DNA of 64,000 nucleotides from Actinomyces glycerinitolerans. GTDB lineage: Bacteria; Actinomycetota; Actinomycetes; Actinomycetales; Actinomycetaceae. The notes beneath the pieces are model-generated. The model was not told where the DNA came from, made no database searches, and worked only from the letters and a program-made list of their open reading frames with translations. The stretch is from positions 317,281 through 381,280 of the forward strand of contig NZ_FQTT01000011.1 in NCBI RefSeq assembly GCF_900098745.1. Reading direction: 5' to 3'. Shown here one piece after another: positions 27,532 to 36,966 of this stretch (its first letter is position 1; the number at the start of each line of letters is the position of its first letter). The translations under genes were made by a program, and so were the position numbers.

Positions 27532-28875
27532 TCAGGCGCTCTTCTCGGCGTGCCACTCCTCGACGAAGTAGGTCTTGACGTCGTCCCACTCCTCGGCGCC
27601 GGAGGCGTACTGGGACAGGTGCTGACCGGCCTGATCCTTGAAGTCCTGGCTCGGGAAGGTCTGGAACACCCAGTTGATCGGGTACAGGTCCTCGTTGTTC
27701 ATGTACTCCACGACCTCGGCGCCGAGTGGGTCGGCGGGGGTGAGCTCGGCGAAGGCCGAGTAGGGAGCCATGGAGACCACGGAGTTGTCCGTGAGCAGCT
27801 TGGCCGCCTCGGCGTCCATGAACAGCCAGTTCAAGAAGTCGATGGAGGCCTGCTGGTCGGCCTCGGAGGCCTGGGAGTTGATCGACAGGTAGTTCTCGGT
27901 GCCCAGCGCGATGCCGGAGTCCTCCTCGCCGTCCACGCCGATGTAGATCGGCATGAAGTGGATCTGGTCCTCCTTGACGACGTTGCCGTCGACCTCGGAG
28001 ATCTGGGACCAGGCCCAGTTACCGTTCTGGACCATGGCTGCCCTGCCCAGGGCGAACTCGGCCATCGAGTCGGAGACGGACTTGGCGGAGGCCTCGGAGG
28101 GGGCGATCGTGGAGTTGTTGAGGTACAGGTCGAAGATCTGCTGGTAGTTGTCCGAGTAGGTCAGCTCGAGGTCGGGGGTGTCGGTGACGCCCTTGTCCTT
28201 GAACTCGTAGTAGATGGGGTAGTTGGCCAGGTGGGTCTGCCAGCGCCAGTCCTCACCGGGGGTGAGGGAGGTGGAGGCGAAGACGCCGTCGATGCCCAGG
28301 TCGTCCTTCTTGGACTGCATGTCCTCGACGACCTCCTTGAGCTTGTCGAAGCCCTTGATCTCGTCGATGGAGGAGGCCTTGGCGCCGTCCATCGCGAAGT
28401 AGGCGTCCATGATCTCGCCGTTGTAGATCAGGCCGTAGCCCTCGGTTGCGAGCGGGGAGCCGTAGACGGTGCCGGCATCGTCGGTCAGGGCCATGGACGG
28501 GTCGGTGAGGTCCTTGACGAAGTCCACGTCCGAAATGTCGAGCGCGTAGTCCTGCCAGGTGGCCAGGCCGACCGGGCCGTTGATGTTGAAGATCGTGGGC
28601 GGGTTGGACTTGGCGACCTCGGTCTGCAAGGTCTGCTCGTAGGTGCCGGAGGCGGCGGTGACGACCTTGACCTGGACACCGGTCTTCTCGGTGTAGGTGG
28701 AGGCGATGGTCTTGAAGGCGTCCTCGGCCTCGGGCTTGAAGTTCAGGAAGTAGACCGAGCCGGTCCCGGAGTCGCCGGAGCCGGAGTCGGACCCGTTGGA
28801 GCAGGCGGCCAGAGTCGCGGCGAGCGCGACCGCCGCGGAGCCACCGAGCATGGAGCGACGGGTGATGGGTCGCAT
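27532..28875 (-). CDS. Carbohydrate ABC transporter substrate-binding lipoprotein
   Basis: 447 aa family 1 extracellular solute-binding protein. The start at 28875 lies behind GGGAGGAC (7-nt spacing). Twin-Arg-like ITRRSMLGGS, a hydrophobic core and the lipobox LAAC are followed by a Ser/Gly/Asp linker. The mature part begins SVYFLNFKPEAEDAFKTIASTYTEKTGVQVKVV, a hallmark of sugar-binding proteins. GRAAMVQNGNWAWSQI and the ligand-contact region ENYLSINSQAS fit too. First gene of the sugar importer operon; the ligand is probably an oligosaccharide. Confidence 0.93.
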   Translation of the reverse strand: MRPITRRSMLGGSAAVALAATLAACSNGSDSGSGDSGTGSVYFLNFKPEAEDAFKTIASTYTEKTGVQVKVVTAASGTYEQTLQTEVAKSNPPTIFNINGPVGLATWQDYALDISDVDFVKDLTDPSMALTDDAGTVYGSPLATEGYGLIYNGEIMDAYFAMDGAKASSIDEIKGFDKLKEVVEDMQSKKDDLGIDGVFASTSLTPGEDWRWQTHLANYPIYYEFKDKGVTDTPDLELTYSDNYQQIFDLYLNNSTIAPSEASAKSVSDSMAEFALGRAAMVQNGNWAWSQISEVDGNVVKEDQIHFMPIYIGVDGEEDSGIALGTENYLSINSQASEADQQASIDFLNWLFMDAEAAKLLTDNSVVSMAPYSAFAELTPADPLGAEVVEYMNNEDLYPINWVFQTFPSQDFKDQAGQHLSQYASGAEEWDDVKTYFVEEWHAEKSA

Positions 28876-29015
28876 TGATTGTCCTCCCTTGGACACGAGG
28901 TTGCCGGGCCGAGGCCCGGGTAGAGAGCAACTGCCAATCGTGAGCCATGAACCGCGGAACGGCTCACAGCGCGACGGCGATGACGCCCCCCATTACACAC
29001 GACACCCCGCCTTGC

Positions 29016-29028
29016 TGCAAGCCTTGCA
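29016..29028. promoter_or_regulatory. Candidate LacI-type operator upstream of the sugar ABC operon
   Basis: Perfect 13-bp palindrome TGCAAGCCTTGCA, 141 bp upstream of the binding-protein start. A shorter palindrome TTTGCAAA follows at 29099-29106. TTGCAA half-sites are typical of LacI-family sugar repressors, but the distance is long and no regulator gene is nearby. The rest of the 340-bp gap (28876-29215) shows only the vapB promoter. Confidence 0.35.
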
Positions 29029-29203
29029 AGCCGGATTCGGGATATTCATGGGCAAATACGGGGTTTTCCACGAACTTGCGGCACCATCCTGTAACCTTTT
29101 TGCAAAGACGGCGCCACTTCATTGCAGGCCGGCGGTCGCCCGCGCAGCGCAAACCGGACTCGGCAACCCATGTCCCGCGACTGAGGCGTCACACCCCGAG
29201 CGG

Positions 29204-29209
29204 TATGAT
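29204..29209 (+). promoter_or_regulatory. Leaderless -10 box of the vapBC-like pair
   Basis: TATGAT, close to the consensus, ends 6 nt before the ATG of the antitoxin gene; there is no RBS. Confidence 0.65.
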
Positions 29210-29215
29210 TCTGGT

Positions 29216-29443
29216 ATGACTCAGAAGATTGCGGTAAGCCTCCCGGATGAGCAGGTCAGCTCCATCCGGCGTGCGGTTGCGCAGGGGCGGGCGGCGTCGG
29301 TGTCCGGGTACATCAGCGCGGCTGTCGCCCGCGCCGAACGCGAGGACGGCCTGACCGAGCTGCTCGACGACTTGGACCGCGAGCTGGGCCCGGTCGACGA
29401 CGCCGACCTGGCCTGGGCCGACCGCGCCCTGGGACTGGCGTGA
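29216..29443 (+). CDS. Antitoxin of a VapBC-like pair
   Basis: 75 aa. The N-terminus TQKIAVSLPDEQVSSIRRAVAQGRAASVSGYISAAVARA reads as a ribbon-helix-helix DNA-binding domain (beta strand then two helices). An acidic C-terminal part (LLDDLDRELGPVDDADLAWADRAL) should wrap the toxin. Leaderless start behind TATGAT. Its TGA overlaps the GTG of the toxin gene (GTGA). It probably represses its own promoter. Confidence 0.85.
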   Translation: MTQKIAVSLPDEQVSSIRRAVAQGRAASVSGYISAAVARAEREDGLTELLDDLDRELGPVDDADLAWADRALGLA

Positions 29444-29835
29444 CCACGGACGGCGAGGTCACGGGCCTGACCCTGGACACCGGGGCACTGCTGGCGCTTG
29501 AGCGCGGCGACGCCAGAATGCGGGCCCTGCTGCGCCGGGCAGTCGAGGCCGGGATCGCGCTGGCAGTACCCGCCGGCGTCGTCGCCCAGGCCTGGCGAGG
29601 AGGACCCCGCCAGGCGCGAGTCGCACGGCTGCTGGGAGACCCCGCGGTTCAGATCATCCCGCTGGACGACGTGACGGCGCGGGCGGTGGGGCTGCTGTGC
29701 GGCCGCAGCGGACACCCCGACGCCGTCGACGTCCATGTGGTGCTGCACGCCCGCGAGCAGGGCCACGCGGTAGTGACCTCGGACCCGGGCGACCTGCACG
29801 CCGTCGACCCCGGGCTGCGCCTCATCGCCGTGTAG
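29440..29835 (+). CDS. PIN-domain toxin of a VapBC-like pair
   Basis: 131 aa putative ribonuclease. The PIN pattern is visible: LTLDTGALLALERGD (first Asp ~13, Glu ~21), a central HPDAVDVHVVLHA block (Asp pair ~94-97), and VVTSDPGDLHAV (Asp ~114). The length fits VapC. Starts with GTG overlapping the antitoxin stop. The target RNA cannot be predicted. Confidence 0.87.
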   Translation: MTTDGEVTGLTLDTGALLALERGDARMRALLRRAVEAGIALAVPAGVVAQAWRGGPRQARVARLLGDPAVQIIPLDDVTARAVGLLCGRSGHPDAVDVHVVLHAREQGHAVVTSDPGDLHAVDPGLRLIAV

Positions 29836-29909
29836 CCCGCCGACGACGGCGAGGCCGGCCTCCTGGACATCACAGGGTTCAACGCCTGTGCCGACCCCCT
29901 GTCTCCTAC

Positions 29910-29970
29910 TACGAGCTTTTGCACCCTGGTGTGCGGGTATACCCATCGGATCAGGGCGCAAAAGCTCGTA
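29910..29970. repeat. 61-bp palindromic element, copy 1
   Basis: Arms TACGAGCTTTTGCACCCTG (29910-29928) and its inverse (29952-29970) pair at 18 of 19 positions. The 23-nt centre contains the palindrome GGGTATACCC and is identical in the copies at 31106 and 37732. Lies between the vapC-like gene and a multi-TM protein gene. Confidence 0.85.
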
Positions 29971-30076
29971 CCACAGGTGAAGGACGTGTTCCTGCGCCAC
30001 GTCCCGAGCCTTCATCGGCGGGCATGGGCCGCGGTGCCCATTGCCCGTGATTGCCCAGCCGGAGAGGATACGATGC

Positions 30077-31060
30077 ATGTCCGCTCCCACCGAGGTATCC
30101 GGCAAGGTCGTGCACCGCCTGACTGGCCGACGCACTGCCCCGGAGCGGGCTGCGCTCGCGCTCATCGTCATGACAATGCTGATATCCCTTCTGGTCGTGG
30201 TTGACCACGTCAGGCGGAGCAGGCCCGAGGCCTCCATCGGAGGAGACGCGTCGCAGCCGGTCCGGGAACTGGTCGAACTGGTCGAGACCCTCAGCAACAT
30301 GAGCGGCTGGTTGTACACCGCGCTCGTACTTGAGACGGTCGGACTGGTACAGCTCATGAAGCGCCGGCAGGCGACCGCGGCCGTAGCGGGGTTGTGGGTG
30401 AGCGGACCGCTTACGTACACGATCGCGTTCACAGGGGCGGATGAGACATTTCAGGTAATGGAGGGAACGATTGGTGACAGCGTCGCCCTGTTGGTGGCCT
30501 TGCTCGTCGCCATGATCCCAACCGGCATTACCGCAGTAGTGGCGGGACGGCGGATGCCCCGGCCCCGCCCCGTGTCCGTCGCGTTGGGCCTGGGGGCGTC
30601 GGTGTTCCTGCTCGCCTTCTCCGCGATTCAGCTGATCCGAGGCTGGCTGAATTACCAGTATGTAGCGAACCTCTGCTGGTACGCACCCGTGCGAATCGAC
30701 GCGGCGGTGGGCCCGTGGCTGTCCACGGAAGTCAACCTGAACGGCTCCGAACACGGTCTGCCGTTCATCGGTGCCGGTGGCGTGATGCTGGTGGCGGTGT
30801 TCGTACTCGCGCTGCTGGCCGTGACGGCGTCGGCCTTCCGGATTCGAGGGCTGTTCCTGGCAGGGGCGGTCGGTGGACCGGTTGCTCTGCTGATTCACCA
30901 TGTAGCGGTCTGGGTGGTCGCGGACAACAGCCTGTTCCGGGGATCGCAGTGGGTGCCGTTGGCGTTCCTCGTCCTGCAATCCGGGATTCTGTTGGCGATG
31001 TCCCTGGCTGCCCGGTCGGCGGCAACGACAACCGTGGCGCCGGTGGCGGCCAGTTCATAA
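30077..31060 (+). CDS. Multi-TM membrane protein, unknown function (intact paralogue)
   Basis: 327 aa with about eight membrane helices. The ATG at 30077 follows GGAGAGG by 9 nt. Visible helices include ALIVMTMLISLLVVV, LLVALLVAMIPTGITAVVAG, VALGLGASVFLLAFSAIQLI, GGVMLVAVFVLALLAV and AGAVGGPVALLIHHVAVWVV. Same-length homology to the disrupted gene at 37987-39015, including HH-AVW and GLPF.G.GGV blocks. It is bracketed by copies 1 and 2 of the palindromic element. No known family recognised. Confidence 0.78.
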   Translation: MSAPTEVSGKVVHRLTGRRTAPERAALALIVMTMLISLLVVVDHVRRSRPEASIGGDASQPVRELVELVETLSNMSGWLYTALVLETVGLVQLMKRRQATAAVAGLWVSGPLTYTIAFTGADETFQVMEGTIGDSVALLVALLVAMIPTGITAVVAGRRMPRPRPVSVALGLGASVFLLAFSAIQLIRGWLNYQYVANLCWYAPVRIDAAVGPWLSTEVNLNGSEHGLPFIGAGGVMLVAVFVLALLAVTASAFRIRGLFLAGAVGGPVALLIHHVAVWVVADNSLFRGSQWVPLAFLVLQSGILLAMSLAARSAATTTVAPVAASS

Positions 31061-31085
31061 GGCGCTGGAGGTGCCAACCGGCTGA

Positions 31086-31166
31086 TGCGAGCTTTTGCAC
31101 CCTGCTACGAGCTTTTGCACCCTGGTGTGCGGGTATACCCATCGGATCAGGGCGCAAAAGCTCGTA
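31086..31166. repeat. 61-bp palindromic element, copy 2 with an extra left arm
   Basis: Complete copy at 31106-31166 with arms at 31106-31124 and 31148-31166. An additional left arm, TGCGAGCTTTTGCACCCTG (31086-31104), precedes it directly; this is the sequence version found in copy 3. The tandem arm suggests a past insertion or recombination here. Confidence 0.85.
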
Positions 31167-31192
31167 CCAGAGGTAAAGGGCGTGTTCCTGCG

Positions 31193-31786
31193 TCAGGGGC
31201 GCGGCAGGCCGAGGTCACCCCGCCAGCGTCGGGCGCAGGCTAGCAGGCCGACTGCCAGCAGCCCGACGGCGACCAACCAGGACGTCAGCACGGTGGCGGG
31301 CGCCTGCCCCCAGTTCCACGGCGCGGGCGCTCCCGCCGGGTGCCCGAACCAGGCGATGACGAAGAATCCCGCCAACGGCCCGATTGCGGCCAGGGATTCG
31401 CGCAGCGCGCCGGCTGCCAGCAGTGCCAGGCCGAGCCAGGCGAGGTAGGCACGCCCCGCCTCAAGCGCCCCCATGCCCGAACGGGGCAGGGACGCCGCCA
31501 CCACAAGCAACAGCCCCAGGGCTCCCATGCCCGCCAGGTGCAGCCAGCGGGCCCGCGCGACCACGCCGACGTCCCCGCGGTCCATGGCGGGCACCGGGGA
31601 GGCCAGGCTGCCGACCGCCAACACCGCGATGAAGGCATCGAGCACCAGCAGGTAGGGCACGGCCACGGGATCGCCGCGGGATACGAGCGTCAGCATGTTG
31701 GTGCCGATCACTGCGCTCATGACCGCGATGACCGCCATGAGCGCGCAAGCCGCGAGCAGCCTGCGGGAGCGCACGTAGAGTTTCAC
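31193..31786 (-). CDS. Membrane protein of the putative bacteriocin ABC transporter
   Basis: 197 aa with about six helices (CALMAVIAVMSAVIGTNML, LLVLDAFIAVLAVGSLAS, LAGMGALGLLLVVAASL and others). The start at GTG 31786 gives a four-base GTGA overlap with the previous stop; a GTG two codons earlier is also possible. Last gene of the ATPase-permease set. No known family recognised; a second membrane subunit of the ABC transporter is the simplest reading. Confidence 0.72.
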   Translation of the reverse strand: MKLYVRSRRLLAACALMAVIAVMSAVIGTNMLTLVSRGDPVAVPYLLVLDAFIAVLAVGSLASPVPAMDRGDVGVVARARWLHLAGMGALGLLLVVAASLPRSGMGALEAGRAYLAWLGLALLAAGALRESLAAIGPLAGFFVIAWFGHPAGAPAPWNWGQAPATVLTSWLVAVGLLAVGLLACARRWRGDLGLPRP

Positions 31787-33074
31787 CGGCACTGCTCCGC
31801 CGCGCTGTCACGCATGGTGTCGAGGCGCTCTTGGATCCAGGCGTCCTGTGTGGCCTGGTCGGACCTGGCCACGCGAGAGATCTCCTCGCGGTCGATTTCT
31901 CTGGTGTCTCCCATGCCAGCAGGACGGGCATCGGCGTCCTGCAAGCGCAGTTCGATCAGTCCTTGCAGTTCGCCATAGGCCCGGTAAAAGTCCGCGGCGT
32001 CAGGATCGGCGTCCGTCGGCAGGCAGTCGACCGACACCGCCGAGCCGACGATTATTCCCGCCAGGTCGTTCGCAGCGAACCAGACAGAATCGGACTCGAT
32101 GGTGAAGTTCGAGGCCCCCGGCTCCAGCCCGTAGGCACTGACGTGGTCGGGGAGCTCCAGGCCGAGCGCATCCGCCTGCTCGGCGGCGCGCTCGGCAAGC
32201 GTGGTCAGCGCGGGCAGCCGGGCGGCGTCCTCGGGCCACACGCACAGCCGCAGCTGCGTATCGGTGCACACGGGATGTTCGGGAATGGCGCGCTCCACCG
32301 TCAGCGGCGGACCGGTCAGCACGAGGCCCGCCCCGAGCACGCACACCGCACAGCCCGCGGTGACTGCCACTCGGGTTCGCCGCGGCTGCGGGAAGGCGGT
32401 GCGCTCACGACGGGCTCGCAGGGCGGCGAGCAGACCCGGCAGCGCCAGAGCGGCGGCAATCACAATCGCGGCCTCGACGACGGCGAGCGTCACCCCTGCG
32501 GGTGTCAGTGCCACCCAGGCGTGGCCGGCAAGGAATACTCGGGTCAGCCGGCTCTCCGGCGCGCCCACGGCCGTCCCCTGGGTGGTGATGAGCCGGAGGA
32601 AGCAGGCCAGCACGGCGACCACGGGCGCGAACCAGGCCGGGCCGCCGAGTCGGCCCAACAGGACGCCGACAGCCAGGCATTCGCTTACCACAGCCAGGGC
32701 GATGATGAGGTACGAGGGCCACAGAAAGCCCACCGGGGCGGAGGCGGACAGGTTGACCGCCACCGCGCATATCGCGCCAACCGCAATCACGCCCGCACCC
32801 GCCAGCAGGTAGGCGGCCAGCAAAGGTCCGGCCCAGGGCTCGCCGCCGTTGCGGGAGTCGCGTTCCCCGCGGCGACGCCGCGCCTCCCAGGCTGCCGCCC
32901 CGGCCAGGGCGGGGCCGAGGTAGCACAGCGGGGCGGTGATGGCCGCCGATGCCTCGGGCCATACTCCCTGCCACTGGTGACGGTCGCTGAGCATCAGGGC
33001 CACCAGTCCTACTGCGGCCAGGGGTGCCACACGGACCAGCAGCGAGCGCCGCAGTTCGATGCGCAGCACGCCGC

Positions 33075-33078
<4 letters not shown>
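31783..33078 (-). CDS. ABC transporter permease-like membrane protein with soluble C-terminal domain
   Basis: 431 aa. Six to seven helices lie in the first ~290 residues (for example VAPLAAVGLVALML, LLAAYLLAGAGVIAVGAICAVAV, VVAVLACFLRLITTQG, VTLAVVEAAIVIAAALALP). A soluble ~170-residue domain follows with four Cys (HPVCTDTQLRLCVWPED, VDCLPTD, terminal QCR), probably extracytoplasmic. ATG at 33078 overlaps the ATPase stop (ATGA). Translational coupling to an ABC ATPase marks it as the permease. Confidence 0.8.
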
Positions 33079-33890
<812 letters not shown>

Positions 33891-34017
33891 GATTCGGTTG
33901 TACGCCGATTCCCCAGGTCCAGCCATGCGGGATTTCCCTGACCTGGCCCTGATTCACCTGCTGGACTCACAGGGTGATACGGCCACCGGCGCAGTCATGT
34001 TCAATCAGACAGAAGTC

Positions 34018-34242
34018 TCAGTCGTCCCGGTGGCGCATCCAGTACAGGTAGGAGTACACCCCGACGACGGCGAAGAAAAGTGGATATCCCCAAACGCGGG
34101 GTGTCAACCAGGCCTCAGCCGAGCTCAGGTTGTCACCGTCAATCAGTCCTAGTATCACTCTGGCCAGTAGCAGCCCCCAGAAGAACTCGATCACCAGCCG
34201 CCACACCGGTGGCCGACGGCGCTGAGGAGCCTTCGAGTTCAT
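34018..34242 (-). CDS. Small two-helix membrane protein, putative bacteriocin immunity protein
   Basis: 74 aa, starting at ATG 34242 after GGGGAGAG and overlapping the bacteriocin-like gene by ATGA. Two helices (WRLVIEFFWGLLLARVILGL and YPLFFAVVGVYSYLYW) flank the loop DGDNLSSAEAWLTPRVWG; the tail is MRHRDD. A close paralogue lies at 37400-37627, with the last ~20 residues nearly identical. Small basic two-helix proteins coupled to a bacteriocin gene usually give self-protection. The assignment is by context only. Confidence 0.75.
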   Translation of the reverse strand: MNSKAPQRRRPPVWRLVIEFFWGLLLARVILGLIDGDNLSSAEAWLTPRVWGYPLFFAVVGVYSYLYWMRHRDD

Positions 34243-34832
34243 AACTCTCCCCTGCAACTGAAAGCTGCGGCGGCCAGCTGCACGCCGATTGCCACAGGAC
34301 CACCAAGCGCCTTAACAGTCGAAGCGCCGAGAATCTTCGCAACGGTCTTGGCCGTAAGACCCCAGTTCCAAGCCTTGATACCGGACTTAATGGCCGCGAT
34401 CAGTCCCGAAGAAGCCTTGCCAGCGGGGACCCCCAAACCCTTGAGCGCCACACAGAGAGCGAACGATCCGGTACTCTCGGCCTGCATTCCGCCTTCGCGT
34501 ACCGAGCCTGAACTCGTCTGGTCAACCTCATTCAAGACGTCCGCCAGCATACGGAGTTCTGGAAGACTCTCCTCGAATCCGTCTTCAATAACGGCGTTCT
34601 CATTCACCATCAGCTTCCCATCCGCACCCATGGGGATGTAGCGGGTGAAAAGTATCTCGAGGTCGTCGGCGAGTTCCTCGGTCTCCGCCGCGGACAAACC
34701 CGTGGCTTCAGAAACCGACCCGCTCTGCACGACGTCTGACGATGGAACAGCCGCGGCCATTCCCCCACATCCAATGGAAAGCGACGCAGCCAACAGGAAT
34801 CCAACAACGCGTCCCGCACTCTTGACCGACAT
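34239..34832 (-). CDS. Putative closticin-like bacteriocin precursor
   Basis: 197 aa. ATG at 34832 follows AAAGGAG. Residues 1-28 are a signal peptide (VVGFLLAASLSIGCGGMAAA; Cys22 could also serve as a weak lipobox). Residues ~45-110 form an acidic propeptide-like region (AAETEELADDLEILFTRY). The C-terminal ~75 residues are Gly/Ala/Lys-rich and amphipathic, with Trp154, Trp156-157 region and exactly two Cys, 127 and 193. This matches the architecture of closticin 574, a large class of Sec-exported, C-terminally released bacteriocins. Family assignment is from pattern, not from a search. Coupled to the putative immunity gene by ATGA. Confidence 0.65.
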   Translation of the reverse strand: MSVKSAGRVVGFLLAASLSIGCGGMAAAVPSSDVVQSGSVSEATGLSAAETEELADDLEILFTRYIPMGADGKLMVNENAVIEDGFEESLPELRMLADVLNEVDQTSSGSVREGGMQAESTGSFALCVALKGLGVPAGKASSGLIAAIKSGIKAWNWGLTAKTVAKILGASTVKALGGPVAIGVQLAAAAFSCRGEL

Positions 34833-34864
34833 GATGATTCTCCTTTGAAAAGCAGTCACATGCT

Positions 34865-34887
34865 CATCGACCAACCGCCGGTCGATG
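34865..34887 (-). other. Hairpin in the bacteriocin gene leader
   Basis: 8-bp perfect inverted repeat CATCGACC / GGTCGATG with a 7-nt loop, 33-55 bp upstream of the start codon. Possible mRNA-stability or attenuation element. Confidence 0.4.
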
Positions 34888-34924
34888 CAATACAAGGCTA
34901 TGACTTAGGCCTCACCTGGAACAC

Positions 34925-34935
34925 CGACGAATGTC
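34925..34935. promoter_or_regulatory. Candidate response-regulator site upstream of the bacteriocin gene
   Basis: CGACGAATGTC, 93 bp upstream of the precursor start. The identical 11-mer lies 73 bp upstream of the small-peptide gene (37266-37276). It has CGAC/GTC half-symmetry, fitting a LuxR-type regulator. Confidence 0.5.
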
Positions 34936-35015
34936 AGTAACCTTCCTACTCCCAGCAGTAGCGAGAACCGCCAAGGTTGCTGCCTACGCCTCACTCTGCG
35001 AGTCGGCCGATGCCA

Positions 35016-35726
35016 TCATGCCGAATCATCCGCCACCAGCCCGAGGCGGTTGGCCTTGACCGCAAGTTCGGTGCGAGAGGAGCAGTTCAGGGTTTGGAGG
35101 ATCTCCGAAAGGTACGTGCGCACGGTCGACTCTGTGTGCCCGCTCCGCGTCGCCACCTGCCGGTTGGACAGTCCCCGAGCCACCAGTTTAAGCACCTCGG
35201 CATGGCGGGGAGAGAGCGCTTCGGCGCGGTCGAGGAACTCAGCGTTGGCCTCCCGCTCGGCGGCCCGCTGCCGGAGGCTCTGCGCCGCGACTTCCAACGG
35301 CTCCGGCCCCAGAACCGTCTTGCCCGCCACGGCATCGCGCACAGCAGCGATGATCTGCTCAATGTCCATGTCCTTGGTGAGGAATCCTTGCGCGCCCGCG
35401 CCCAGGGCCTCTGCCAGGCGGGCCTTGTCCTCAAAGGCGGTCAGCATGACCACGACGACCCCGGGATGACGGGCAGCAATCTCCCGAGCCGCCTCGACGC
35501 CGTCCATCCTCGGCATCTCCACGTCCACCAGCGCCACATCCACTCGGTGCAGGTCGAGCACGCGCAGTGCGGCGAATCCGTCCTCAACGGCCGCTACGAG
35601 TTCGATCCCCGGTTGATCAGAGAGCATGTCCGCGTATCCCTCACGCACGAGGGCGTTGTCCTCGGCGAGTAGTACCCGCAGGGGCGTGCTTTCCGACGGC
35701 AAAGCGGCATTGGATGAGGCGGTCAT
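35016..35726 (-). CDS. Two-component response regulator, NarL/LuxR type
   Basis: 236 aa; the start ATG 35726 lies 4 bp after the kinase stop. Receiver domain: AEDN near 21-24, phospho-acceptor Asp68 in ALVDVEMPRMDG, Thr in MLTAFEDK and Lys in GFLTKD. The C-terminal LuxR-type helix-turn-helix reads LSPRHAEVLKLVARGLSNRQVATRSGHTESTVRTYL. A ~60-residue linker rich in Arg/Glu connects them. Transcribed with the kinase; the likely targets are the genes carrying CGACGAATGTC. Confidence 0.95.
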   Translation of the reverse strand: MTASSNAALPSESTPLRVLLAEDNALVREGYADMLSDQPGIELVAAVEDGFAALRVLDLHRVDVALVDVEMPRMDGVEAAREIAARHPGVVVVMLTAFEDKARLAEALGAGAQGFLTKDMDIEQIIAAVRDAVAGKTVLGPEPLEVAAQSLRQRAAEREANAEFLDRAEALSPRHAEVLKLVARGLSNRQVATRSGHTESTVRTYLSEILQTLNCSSRTELAVKANRLGLVADDSA

Positions 35727-35730
35727 GTTG

Positions 35731-36966
35731 TCAGTCTCCCCCCGTGTCACCGGCAGACTCCACTCCCACACGGACGTCGGCTCCGCCATCCGGCTCTGCA
35801 CCCAGGCGCACCGGTACGCTCGCTCCGAGCAGCCAACGATCGCCTGCGGGGCCGTAAACCACCTTGCCGCCCAGGCGCGCCGCACGCATGGCCAAACCGC
35901 TGAGGCCGGTGCTGCCGCTCATTCCCTGCCTGCGCATCTCTTCTATTGTGGCCGACTGCCCGCCGCCGGTGTGCCTCGCGGAGGAAACCTCGAGGTTGAT
36001 ATGGTCACCAATCTGGTCGATTTCTACCACTACCGTAGATCCATCCGGCGCGTATTTGAGGGCGTTGACGGCGCCCTCACGCAACGCCAGTACAAGCAGG
36101 GTCTGCGACGGAGGATCAAGGTCGCGCAGCAGCACATCCCATGACACCGACGAGCCAGCCTCGAACAGGACCCCTCTTGATTCCAACATCCGGCGGCACT
36201 CGGAGACCGCGGCGCGCAAGTCGATGTTCTTACGTTCCGTCACAGAATCCGGTGTACGCAACCCGTCCATGAGACCGCGCAGATGCGTCATGGCCTGCTG
36301 CCCGGCGTCCACAAGGGCACGCGCACGGTCCTCCTCGGAGCCGGCGGGCAGGTCCCGGGCAAGGCTCTGCCCCGCCACCACGACCTGGGCCAGATCCGTT
36401 GCGATCGAATCGTGTAGTGTCAGCGCGATTTCGGAGCGGACCCGCAGCTCCTCGTTCTCAAGCTCCAAGCGCAGCCGCGCCTCCCGCTCCGCCAGCTCAA
36501 CCAGCCTGTGCTCGTACTGCCGCAGCGCCATACCGACAATCACAGCGATTGCCGTCAGCACAGCCTGGGCGCGCATAAACGCCATCGAATCGTTCGCAAC
36601 GACAGTACCAGTCATCGCATGCACTGCGACGACCGCCACAACGGCAGCATCCCAACGTCGCGATAACCAATCCACTACCACAAGCTGTAACACGACCGAG
36701 GACAGCAATACACCTGCAGACAGCACCTCGTCCGCCATACTGCAAACGACTACAAGCACTCCGGCGAAGCGCGGAAACCAGCCCAATAATACGGAACCCA
36801 AGGCCGTCAAGATAGTTAGTACTACGGTGGATGCCGCTGACCGCCCCCCAACCCAGGTGCTCGCATCGAATACCAGGAAACCTGCACCAAGAGTCGCGTA
36901 GGTGATCTTCTTTCCTAGCGACATCCCACTGCCACCGATCGAGCGGTCCACCGGATACCTACGCAT
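35731..36966 (-). CDS. Sensor histidine kinase, HisKA_3 family
   Basis: 411 aa, start at ATG 36966, whose first base is the last base of the preceding peptide gene stop (TGATG). The first ~150 residues are five or six membrane helices with very short loops, like peptide-sensing kinases. The dimerisation/phospho-acceptor helix has EIALTLHDSIATDLAQVV with His185. The ATPase domain shows REGAVNALKYAP and GSTGLSGLAMRAARLGGKVVYGP. Translational coupling to the secreted peptide gene suggests the peptide is its ligand. Confidence 0.93.
   Translation of the reverse strand: MRRYPVDRSIGGSGMSLGKKITYATLGAGFLVFDASTWVGGRSAASTVVLTILTALGSVLLGWFPRFAGVLVVVCSMADEVLSAGVLLSSVVLQLVVVDWLSRRWDAAVVAVVAVHAMTGTVVANDSMAFMRAQAVLTAIAVIVGMALRQYEHRLVELAEREARLRLELENEELRVRSEIALTLHDSIATDLAQVVVAGQSLARDLPAGSEEDRARALVDAGQQAMTHLRGLMDGLRTPDSVTERKNIDLRAAVSECRRMLESRGVLFEAGSSVSWDVLLRDLDPPSQTLLVLALREGAVNALKYAPDGSTVVVEIDQIGDHINLEVSSARHTGGGQSATIEEMRRQGMSGSTGLSGLAMRAARLGGKVVYGPAGDRWLLGASVPVRLGAEPDGGADVRVGVESAGDTGGD

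Noticed and set aside
29910..29970. Palindromic element as a simple rho-independent terminator
   Set aside because: The 23-nt loop with its own invariant palindrome, three near-identical copies and an extra arm at copy 2 do not fit a plain terminator, though termination as a side effect is possible.
34239..34832. Reading the bacteriocin-like precursor as an ordinary lipoprotein
   Set aside because: SIGC is a poor lipobox (Ser at -3), and the two-Cys amphipathic C-terminus with a coupled immunity-like gene fits a bacteriocin better. Kept as the main alternative.
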